DNA from: Caulobacter sp. S45
Lineage (GTDB): Bacteria; Pseudomonadota; Alphaproteobacteria; Caulobacterales; Caulobacteraceae
Assembly: GCF_009765965.1 (NCBI RefSeq)
Contig: NZ_LMUL01000014.1
Location: 973,685-1,037,684 of the forward strand
Length of the DNA stretch: 64,000 bases
Reading direction: 5' to 3'
The position numbers and the translations under genes are program-made. The notes under the pieces were generated by a model. It was not told the DNA's origin. It did no database searches and saw only the letters and a program-made list of their open reading frames with translations. This document shows positions 55,058 through 62,318 of this stretch, piece by piece (position 1 is the stretch's first letter; every line of letters begins with the position of its first letter).

Positions 55058-56647
55058 GTGCGGATGAGGTGGGGTATCTGCGCGGCTCTGGGCCTTCTGC
55101 TGGTCCTTAGGACCATTGCGCCCGCATCCGCTGAGCCGACCGCCATGTCGCCCATGTCCATGGCCTGGGCGGCGGACACACGCTTCGTCCTGGCTTCCGC
55201 GCAGGGGGCCAAGGTCACGGACGCAGCGTTTCGAGGCCGCTTCCTGCTGCTGCAGGTCGTGCGCGGCCCTTGCGCCAAGGCCTGTCAGGATCGCGTCAGC
55301 GATGTGCGCCACGCGGTGGAAGCCCTGGGCGATCTCGCCCAGCGCGTTCAGGTCGTGCGGGTCGGGACCCAGACCGGGGATACGGCCGGCGACACCCTCC
55401 ACGGATCGCCCCAGGCCATCGATCAGGTGCTCAAAGGCCATGGCGTCGCCGGCGTCGGACCCGAGGGCGCCCTACTGCTGGACGACGAATACGGGACCTT
55501 CGTCGAGCGCCTGGACGCCTCGGGCGACGCGCTTACCGACCGGCTGCGGCGGCTGCTGACCGCGCGGGTCAGCTATATCGGCATCGACGAGACGCTGTGG
55601 GACTACGCCCCCAAGCGGATCGACCTGATGATGGACGCCCCGCTGGACGAGCATCAGCAGACCTATGTCTACAACAAGCCCCAGCAGATCGGCTCGACCT
55701 ACCTGAAGGCCGTCTATCACGGCTACACCGACGGCACGTTCCGCACCCGGCAGGCGCGGCCCCCTGAATGGGCGCACCTGGGCCTGCTCGGGCCGGTGAT
55801 CCGCGCCGAGGTCGGCGACACGCTACGGGTGGTGGTGCGCAACAACGCCAAGAGCCCCTATTCGCTGCACGTCCACGGCCTGCGCTATACCGCCGCCAGC
55901 GAGGGCGCCATGACGGCCGGCGTTCCTGGCCCCTACGGCATCATCCCGCCCGGTGGGACCTACACCTACGTCTTCGACACCCCCGAGCGCGCAGGTCCGG
56001 GCCCCGGCGACCCCAGCTCGGTGGTCTGGCCCTATCACAGCCATGCCGAGGAGGGCGTGGACGAGAACACCGGCCTGGTCGGCGCGGTGGTCGTCACGCG
56101 CAAGGGCATGGCGCGTCCCGACGGCTCGCCCAAGGACGTGGACCGCGAATTCGTCACCCTGTTCAAGATCTTCGACGAAAACCACAGCGCCCTGCTGCAG
56201 GCCAATATCGACCGCTTCACCGAAGCGGGCCGCGCGCCCGCCACCGTGTTCCAGGACGAGGACGACACCCCCACCGACGTCGAGACCGCCGCCTGGATCG
56301 ATAGCAACCTGAAGTACGCCATCAACGGCTACCTGTTCGCCAACCTGCCGGGCCTGGACATGCATGTGGGCGAGCGGGTGCGCTGGTACGTGATTGGCCT
56401 GGGCTCGGAAAGCGACCTTCACACCCCGCACTGGCACGGCCAGACCGTCACGGTCGGCGGTCGCCGCACCGACACGGTGGAGGTGGAGCCCGCCACCACG
56501 GTGGTGGCCGACATGACCCCCGACAATCCGGGGACCTGGATGTTCCACTGCCACGTCATCGAACATTTCGACGCCGGCATGACCGCGCTCTATCGCGTCC
56601 TGCCCAAGTCCTCCCCCCTCCCCGTCACCGCCGAAGGACAAAAGTAA
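55058..56647 (+). CDS. SCO-like domain fused to a ceruloplasmin-like multicopper oxidase
   Basis: A 529-residue exported protein (signal peptide about 1-26). Residues about 40-160 resemble an SCO1/thioredoxin-like domain with CAKAC (Cys72/Cys76) at the copper/redox position. Residues about 190-525 form two cupredoxin domains of the ceruloplasmin/factor VIII kind: EWAHLGLLGPVIRAEVGDTLRVVVRNNA, then copper ligand blocks LHVHGLRY (about 270), WPYHSHAEEG (about 326), HTPHWHGQ (about 453) and MFHCHVIEHFDAGM (about 494). All four multicopper-oxidase His blocks are present, so oxidase activity is likely. The fused SCO-like part may load copper. GTG 55058 or ATG 55064 is the start. Its stop overlaps the next ATG (TAATG). 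Confidence 0.82.
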   Translation: MRMRWGICAALGLLLVLRTIAPASAEPTAMSPMSMAWAADTRFVLASAQGAKVTDAAFRGRFLLLQVVRGPCAKACQDRVSDVRHAVEALGDLAQRVQVVRVGTQTGDTAGDTLHGSPQAIDQVLKGHGVAGVGPEGALLLDDEYGTFVERLDASGDALTDRLRRLLTARVSYIGIDETLWDYAPKRIDLMMDAPLDEHQQTYVYNKPQQIGSTYLKAVYHGYTDGTFRTRQARPPEWAHLGLLGPVIRAEVGDTLRVVVRNNAKSPYSLHVHGLRYTAASEGAMTAGVPGPYGIIPPGGTYTYVFDTPERAGPGPGDPSSVVWPYHSHAEEGVDENTGLVGAVVVTRKGMARPDGSPKDVDREFVTLFKIFDENHSALLQANIDRFTEAGRAPATVFQDEDDTPTDVETAAWIDSNLKYAINGYLFANLPGLDMHVGERVRWYVIGLGSESDLHTPHWHGQTVTVGGRRTDTVEVEPATTVVADMTPDNPGTWMFHCHVIEHFDAGMTALYRVLPKSSPLPVTAEGQK

Positions 56648-58164
56648 TGCGCAGCAAGTTGTTGAGCGCGAGCCTGATCGCCCTGGCGGCGATGCTGGGA
56701 ACCCAGGTGCGGGCCGCGCCCTCATCCGCCGCGGATGCATCCACCCACACGCCGATCAAGCACGTGGTGGTGATCTTCCAGGAGAACATCTCCTTCGACC
56801 ATTACTTCGGAACCTATCCGAACGCCGCCAACCCCAAGGGCGAACCCGCCTTCCACGCCCTGCCCGGCACCCCGCGGGTGAACGGCCTGACGCCCGAGCT
56901 GATGGCCCACAACCCCAACAGCGCCAACCCCATGCGCCTAGACCGGATGCTGGCGGTGACCTGCGACATGGACCATGGCTACACCTCCGAACAGAAGGCC
57001 TACGACGACGGCAAGCTCGACAAATTCGTGGAGCACACCGGCGCCAAGGGACCCGGCTGCGATCCGAAGATGGTGATGGGTTACTATGACGGGAACACCG
57101 TCACCGCACTGTGGAACTACGCCCAGCGCTTCGCCATGAGCGACAACTTCTTCGGTACCGAATACGGCCCCTCCACACCGGGCGCCCTGAATCTGATTCG
57201 CGGCAGCACCACCGGCGTCGACCACGTCGACGTGGAGAACCGCCTGTACAAGGGCGTGCTGTCCAGCGACCTCGACCCGGTGTTCGACGGCTGCGGCCAG
57301 GCGACTGCCGCCCGCCCCGTGGTCGGTATCAAGGGCCATAACGTCGGCGACCTGCTGAACGCCCACGGCCTGAGCTGGGGCTGGTTCCAGGGCGGCTTCA
57401 GGCCGTCGGAGACCAATCCGGACGGCAGCATCGTCTGCGGGACCTCCGACACCAACGCCGCCGGCAAGGTTATCCGCGCCTACAGCCCCCACCACCAGCC
57501 GTTCGAATACTTCGAACAGACCTCCAACGCCAAGCACCTGCCGCCGACTTCGACCGCGATGATCGGCAGGACCGACCAGGCCAACCACCAGTACGACCTA
57601 GTCGACTTCTGGTCGGCGGTTGAGGGTGGAGACCTGCCCGCGGTCAGCTTCCTGAAGGCCACGGCGGCCCAGGACGGGCACGCGGGCAACTCCGGTCCGA
57701 TCGATGAGCAGACGTTCCTGGTGAACACCCTCAACCGGCTGCAGAAGAGCCGCTTCTGGGACAGCACCGCCGTGATCATCGCCTATGACGACAGCGACGG
57801 CTGGTACGACCACGTCATGCCGCCCCTGGTCTATCCCTCCGCTGCGCCGACCGACGCGCTGAACGGCCCTGGCAAGTGCGGGGATGCGACGTCGGAGGCC
57901 AGCTTCAACCGCTGCGGCCTCGGCCCGCGCCTGGTGCTGGTGGCGATCTCGCCCTATGCGCGCCGCAACGCGGTCGACCACACCCAGACCGACCAGGCCT
58001 CGATCCTGAAGTTCATCGAGGACAACTGGAGCCTGGGCCGGATGCCGGCCTCGGACCAGTCGATGGACCAGGCCGCCGGTTCGATCGAGGGGCTGTTCGA
58101 CTTCAAGGCCAAGCCGCAGACCGCCAAGCTGCTGCTCGATCCCACGACGGGGTTGGCGCAGTAG
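56647..58164 (+). CDS. Exported phosphoesterase (phospholipase C / AcpA acid phosphatase family)
   Basis: A 505-residue alkaline-phosphatase-superfamily enzyme (PF04185). A signal peptide (about 1-23) precedes IKHVVVIFQENISFDHYFGTYP (about 38-59, metal-binding Glu-Asn). Then come FFGTEYGPSTPGALNLIRGST (about 172-192) with the nucleophile Ser/Thr, IIAYDDSDGWYDHVMPP (metal Asp/His, about 376-392) and LVLVAISPYARRNAVDHTQTDQASILKFIEDNW (about 432-464). It could be a phospholipase C or an acid phosphatase. It is translationally coupled to the multicopper oxidase gene (TAATG). Confidence 0.9.
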   Translation: MRSKLLSASLIALAAMLGTQVRAAPSSAADASTHTPIKHVVVIFQENISFDHYFGTYPNAANPKGEPAFHALPGTPRVNGLTPELMAHNPNSANPMRLDRMLAVTCDMDHGYTSEQKAYDDGKLDKFVEHTGAKGPGCDPKMVMGYYDGNTVTALWNYAQRFAMSDNFFGTEYGPSTPGALNLIRGSTTGVDHVDVENRLYKGVLSSDLDPVFDGCGQATAARPVVGIKGHNVGDLLNAHGLSWGWFQGGFRPSETNPDGSIVCGTSDTNAAGKVIRAYSPHHQPFEYFEQTSNAKHLPPTSTAMIGRTDQANHQYDLVDFWSAVEGGDLPAVSFLKATAAQDGHAGNSGPIDEQTFLVNTLNRLQKSRFWDSTAVIIAYDDSDGWYDHVMPPLVYPSAAPTDALNGPGKCGDATSEASFNRCGLGPRLVLVAISPYARRNAVDHTQTDQASILKFIEDNWSLGRMPASDQSMDQAAGSIEGLFDFKAKPQTAKLLLDPTTGLAQ

Positions 58165-58213
58165 ACGCTCTCGAGACCAGCATAGGATCAGCTAGCTAAA
58201 TAGCCGCTTATTC

Positions 58214-58282
58214 CCGCGAAGGCGGGGACCCAGATCGAGCCCGCCGACGTATGCGAGTGAATCTGGGTCCCCGCCTTCGCGG
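58214..58282. repeat. Perfect 22-bp inverted repeat of the GGGACCCAGAT family
   Basis: Arms 58214-58235 and 58261-58282 are exact reverse complements, CCGCGAAGGCGGGGACCCAG plus AT on the left, with a 25-base loop. It shares the GGGACCCAGAT end with the element at 14141-14272. It sits between convergent phosphoesterase and carboxylesterase genes. Confidence 0.88.
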
Positions 58283-58309
58283 AGATGAACGGAGGTTTGG
58301 TTCCCGAGC

Positions 58310-59917
58310 CTAGCGCGCTTCCCCGCTCGCCGGCACGCCCTGCTTTACCTCGGCCTGCACCGCCTCCATCGACGGCAGCGGCGGGTCCAGCATCGTGTGC
58401 TGGATGAAGTCGAAGCTGGGCTTGTCGTAATCGGCGACGGGCCGCACCGCGCCGTCGGCGCCGAACAGCATCAGCGTGTCGCGTTTGGCGTCATAGGCCG
58501 GCCACGCCGCTGCGTCGGGACATGCGGGACGGCCGGTCTTGGCGAAGCTGGCCCAACAGCCGTGCATGGTCTTGGCCACGGCCTCGTCCTTCGGGTCGGC
58601 CGGCGCGTGCGCGGTGGCCAAGGTGTCGAAGGCGAAGACCATCTCGCTGCCATGCGCCGCGCCGGGTCGCCTGCCCTGCTGGTCCTGGCGGACATAGCCG
58701 AAGCGGTAGAGGAACACCGGCGCGGCCGACGACGCCTCGGTGGCGATCTTGCGGGCCGGGGCGCCGAAGATGGTGTCCGCAAAGGCCCACCGGCGCAGCG
58801 TCGCCGCATCGGGCGCATCCGCGCCGTATGACGCCCTCAGCGTGTCGGTCGCGGCGCGCAGCCGGTAGAGCGCCATGGTCTGATCGGCGGCGCTCGCATA
58901 GTAGGGAGTGAGCGAACCCTCGTCGGAATTGGTCCCGATGATCAGCGGTACGTGGGCGTTACGGCCGGCTTCGAACACCGCTTGCGGCAGTTGCTTGACC
59001 AGCCGCCCGTCGATGAAGGGGGCCGCGTCGGTGGGCGTCTCCACCAGCGTCTCGGGCTTGATCGCCCGCAGCGCGTCGGCGCTGGCGTCCTGGGGCAGGC
59101 CCAGGCGCACGGCCAGATCGACGCCGGACTTTTCCTGGGCGGCGAGCCCGCGCGGCAGGCCGAATGCGGGACCGGACTCCACGATGGCCTGCTGGAATAG
59201 CCCCTTGGCGCGCGAAACGGTGAGCAGCGACAGCACCTGGCCGCCGCCGGCGGATTCGCCGAACACCGTGACCCGCCGCGGATCGCCGCCGAAGGCCGCC
59301 ACGTTGCGCTTGACCCATTCAAGCGCGGCGATGTTGTCCATCAGCCCGTAATTGCCCAGCGGGGCGTCCGGCGCGGCTTCGCGGGTCAGCGCCGGATGGG
59401 CGAAGAAACCCAGGGCTCCGAGACGATAGTTCACCGTCACCAGCACCACCCCGTCGTGGACGAACGCCTTACCGTCGAAGGCCGGATCGGACCCATGCCC
59501 GTTCCGCCAACCGCCGCCGTGGATCCACACCATTACCGGCAGCGACGCGCCCGCCGGATGTTCGGCCGGCGTCCAGACATTGAGGAACAGGCAGTCCTCG
59601 CTGGAGGTCTGCGGACCGCCCTTGTCTGGGCCGTCCTTCTGCGGACATCCGGCGCCGAAGCGGGTGGCGTCACGCTCGCCGGTCCAAGGCTGGGGCGCCG
59701 CTGGCGGCCGCCAGCGCAGAGCGCCAACAGGCGGTGCGGCGAAAGGAATCCCCTTGAACGTAGCGACGCCGTCGGCGACCTCTCCGACCAGCGCCCCGCT
59801 ATCCACCACCGCCTTGACCGGCTCGGCGCAGGCCGCCCCCGCGAGCGCGAGCACAGAGGTCGCGCCCAGACACGCGGTCTTGAGCGCCTGTCGCCAAAGC
59901 CCGAAAGCACCGCTCAT
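58310..59917 (-). CDS. Exported type-B carboxylesterase
   Basis: A 534-residue alpha/beta-hydrolase with a signal peptide (about 1-31, ACAEP). Classic carboxylesterase motifs are present: FKGIPFAAPPVGALRWRPP (about 53-71), SEDCLFLNVWTP (about 104-115), VMVWIHGGGWRNG (oxyanion hole, about 127-139) and the nucleophile FGESAGGGQVLSL (about 216-228). The acid lies near GTNSDEGS (about 330) and the His near AAHGSEMVFAF (about 428). ATG 59917 has AAGGGG upstream. It hydrolyses carboxylic esters in the periplasm or outside the cell. It is divergent from the second phospholipase C gene. Confidence 0.92.
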   Translation of the reverse strand: MSGAFGLWRQALKTACLGATSVLALAGAACAEPVKAVVDSGALVGEVADGVATFKGIPFAAPPVGALRWRPPAAPQPWTGERDATRFGAGCPQKDGPDKGGPQTSSEDCLFLNVWTPAEHPAGASLPVMVWIHGGGWRNGHGSDPAFDGKAFVHDGVVLVTVNYRLGALGFFAHPALTREAAPDAPLGNYGLMDNIAALEWVKRNVAAFGGDPRRVTVFGESAGGGQVLSLLTVSRAKGLFQQAIVESGPAFGLPRGLAAQEKSGVDLAVRLGLPQDASADALRAIKPETLVETPTDAAPFIDGRLVKQLPQAVFEAGRNAHVPLIIGTNSDEGSLTPYYASAADQTMALYRLRAATDTLRASYGADAPDAATLRRWAFADTIFGAPARKIATEASSAAPVFLYRFGYVRQDQQGRRPGAAHGSEMVFAFDTLATAHAPADPKDEAVAKTMHGCWASFAKTGRPACPDAAAWPAYDAKRDTLMLFGADGAVRPVADYDKPSFDFIQHTMLDPPLPSMEAVQAEVKQGVPASGEAR

Positions 59918-60119
59918 ACTAAACCCCTTCGCCGGAAGCCGGCCTCGACCATCGACGCGACGAGATCGCGCCCCGGCGCTCCATTTGGCAGAGCCACGCG
60001 ACAGTTCGATTGCGATTTCCACGATCCGTTTGAGGGTGTCTCAAAACCTTGACTGAACGCCGGGCGGAACCGGCCGTATGGGAGCCCCTAAGTCCCGCCC
60101 ATCTCGCCGAGATCGCTCC

Positions 60120-61517
60120 ATGACAGGTGTCGCCCGCCGCCGCTTCATCCAGGCCGCCGCGGCCGCCTCCATGGCGGGGCCGGCGCAGACGGCGCTCGGC
60201 GGCGATCGCACCACAGCCTCCAAGCTGAGCGACATCGACCACATCATCATCCTGATGAAGGAGAACCGCTCCTTCGACCATTACTTCGGCAGCCTGCGCG
60301 GCGTGCGCGGCTTCGACGATCCTCGCGCCCATCGTGAGGACGGGAGCAACATCTTCCGCCAGGCCGACGCCCTGCATCCCGACGGCCACATCAGCGCCTT
60401 CCGCCTGAACACGCTGTCCACCAGCGCCCAGCGCCTGGACGATCTCAGCCACTCCTGGGGCGCCCAGCACGTGGCCTGGAACGCGGGACGGATGGACCAA
60501 TGGGTCGCCTCGCACCGGGCCGCCGACGGCGACAACGGCCTGCTGACCATGGGCTACCTGACCCGCGAGGACCTGCCCTACTACTACGCCCTGGCCGACG
60601 CCTTCACGCTCTGCGACGGCTACCACTGCTCGGTGTTCGGCCCGACCAATCCCAACCGCTACTACCTGATGACCGGGACCATCGACCCGAACGGCAAGCA
60701 CGGCGGCGCGGCTCTGGACAACGACGGCAGGGCCTATACCTGGGAGACCTATCCCGAGCGCCTGGAAGCGGCCGGCGTGTCGTGGCGCATCTACCACGAC
60801 ATGGACGATTACGACTGCAACGTCTGCAAGTACTTCGTCCAGTACCAGACCACGCCAAAGACCTCGGCCCTGTACGAGAACGCCATGCGCGACCGGCCGT
60901 TCGAGACCCTGCTCGACGACCTGCGCACCGGCAACATCCCGCAAGTGACCTGGATCGTGCCCCCGGCCGAGGTCAGCGAGCATCCCTCCTACCTCCCCGC
61001 AGCGGGCGAGATGCATACCGCCCAGATCCTGAACGCCTTGTGGTCCAATCCCAAGCTGTGGGCGCGCACCGCCCTCATCCTCAACTACGATGAGAACGAC
61101 GGCCAGTTCGACCACGTGGCCCCGCCGACGCCCGAGCCCGGAACGCCGGACGAGTTCGTCCACGGCCTGCCGATCGGCCTGGGCTTTCGGGTGCCGTGCA
61201 TGGTGATCTCGCCGTTCAGCCGGGGCGGCCATGTCAGCGGCCAGACCTTCGACCACACCTCCACCCTCAAGCTGATCGAGGCGCGCTTCGGCGTCGAGGT
61301 GGCGAACCTCAGCCGGTGGCGGCGCGAGACGGTGGGCGATCTGACGAGCGCCTTCGGTTTCGGCGCGCCGGCCGACCTCACCCTCCCACACCTGCCGGAG
61401 ACCAGGGAGGCCCTGCGCCAGGCCACCTATCGGGCCGACACCTTGCCGCCGCCAGCCGTTCCGACCCAGCAGAGCTTGCCCAGCCAGGAGCCGGGGACGA
61501 GGCCGCGCCGGGCCTGA
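60120..61517 (+). CDS. Tat-exported phospholipase C family phosphoesterase
   Basis: A 465-residue enzyme. ATG 60120 gives a twin-arginine signal (RRRFIQAAAAASMAG, about 6-20). Catalytic blocks are IIILMKENRSFDHYFGSLRGVRGFDD (about 42-67), VFGPTNPNRYYLMTG (nucleophile Thr, about 178-192), ILNYDENDGQFDHVAPP (about 320-336) and VPCMVISPFSRGGHVSGQTFDHTSTLKLIEARFG (about 358-391). This order, with GVRGFDD, matches bacterial non-haemolytic phospholipase C proteins. The extra C-terminal domains of the 700-residue PlcN/PlcH group are absent, so it is a short form. It is a second phosphoesterase, unlike the one at 56647 in export route. Confidence 0.92.
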   Translation: MTGVARRRFIQAAAAASMAGPAQTALGGDRTTASKLSDIDHIIILMKENRSFDHYFGSLRGVRGFDDPRAHREDGSNIFRQADALHPDGHISAFRLNTLSTSAQRLDDLSHSWGAQHVAWNAGRMDQWVASHRAADGDNGLLTMGYLTREDLPYYYALADAFTLCDGYHCSVFGPTNPNRYYLMTGTIDPNGKHGGAALDNDGRAYTWETYPERLEAAGVSWRIYHDMDDYDCNVCKYFVQYQTTPKTSALYENAMRDRPFETLLDDLRTGNIPQVTWIVPPAEVSEHPSYLPAAGEMHTAQILNALWSNPKLWARTALILNYDENDGQFDHVAPPTPEPGTPDEFVHGLPIGLGFRVPCMVISPFSRGGHVSGQTFDHTSTLKLIEARFGVEVANLSRWRRETVGDLTSAFGFGAPADLTLPHLPETREALRQATYRADTLPPPAVPTQQSLPSQEPGTRPRRA

Positions 61518-61543
61518 CCCTGGCGCGGCGCCCCCTCCAACCC

Positions 61544-62185
61544 TCAGTTCGGCCGGGGGTTTTCCTCGAAGAAGAACAGCGACGCCAGCATCCTGCCCGC
61601 CTCATAGAACAAGGCGTCGAGATCCTCGCCGCGCGATTCCGCGATCATCTCGTCGGTCGCGTAGCTGAACTCCACAGACAGGCGCACGCGGGTCCAGATC
61701 ATGCCGGCCGGCGCGCCCGGCATCAGCGGCGCGTAGACACTGCTGAGCTGGTCGGTGACCCGCCGATGCGACGCCAGCCTGACCTCGGTGAGACGTGGCA
61801 CGGCGCGCATGGCGCGAAACACCCAGAGCGCGCCCGGCTGCTCGGCGGTGACCTGGGCGAGCGCCCGCAGCAGAGGTTCGACATTGGCGGCGAGCGCACC
61901 CACGCCATTCGGCGCGTGCGTAGTCAGCCATTGTTCGACCACCACCGCCTGGCGCGCCATCAAACGTTCCGCCAACGCCTCAATCAGCGCATACTTGTCC
62001 TTGAAATAACGATACAATGCTGGGGGCGTCATGCCCGCACGCGCACAGATCATATTCGTGGAAATCGTCTCAACGCCGACTTCTGCGAGCAAAATTCCGG
62101 TCACATCCAGAAGTCGTTCATATGTCTGTTGCGCACGATCCTGTCGCGGTGGCTGGCGCGTCCGCCCCATATTTTCAGAAGTCAC
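61544..62185 (-). CDS. TetR family transcriptional regulator
   Basis: A 213-residue TetR protein. DNA-binding helices are QQTYERLLDVTGILLAEVGVETISTNMICARAGMTPPALYRYFKDKYALIEAL (about 19-71), with the recognition helix in TPPALYRYF. The C-terminal ligand domain has no recognised subfamily mark. It is divergent from the partial TonB receptor; TTGTATTACAA (62226-62236), an 11-bp palindrome, lies 40 bases before its start and may be its operator. A role in controlling the receptor and perhaps the neighbouring lipase genes is plausible. Confidence 0.9.
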   Translation of the reverse strand: MTSENMGRTRQPPRQDRAQQTYERLLDVTGILLAEVGVETISTNMICARAGMTPPALYRYFKDKYALIEALAERLMARQAVVVEQWLTTHAPNGVGALAANVEPLLRALAQVTAEQPGALWVFRAMRAVPRLTEVRLASHRRVTDQLSSVYAPLMPGAPAGMIWTRVRLSVEFSYATDEMIAESRGEDLDALFYEAGRMLASLFFFEENPRPN

Positions 62186-62225
62186 GTTTCATCCCTATGG
62201 CCGCCCGAGGCGGTCTTTGATCTGA

Positions 62226-62236
62226 TTGTATTACAA
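62226..62236. promoter_or_regulatory. Palindrome TTGTATTACAA between tetR and the TonB receptor
   Basis: Exact 5-bp arms around one base, 40 bases from the tetR start and 83 from the receptor start. The position is right for a TetR operator, but the site is short. Confidence 0.45.
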
Positions 62237-62269
62237 CCGTCGCAAAAACGATACTTACAGCTATCATAA

Positions 62270-62310
62270 CCCCATTCAGACCCGCTGGCGAGGCCGCGGT
62301 CTGAATGGGG
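62270..62310 (+). promoter_or_regulatory. Hairpin that covers the ribosome-binding site of the TonB receptor
   Basis: A perfect 13-bp stem CCCCATTCAGACC (62270-62282) / GGTCTGAATGGGG (62298-62310) with a 15-base loop ends 8 bases before the ATG at 62319. The G-run that could pair with 16S rRNA lies in the right arm, so the folded leader would hide it. This could be a translational switch or a protein-binding leader. Confidence 0.55.
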
Positions 62311-62318
62311 GTTTCCTA

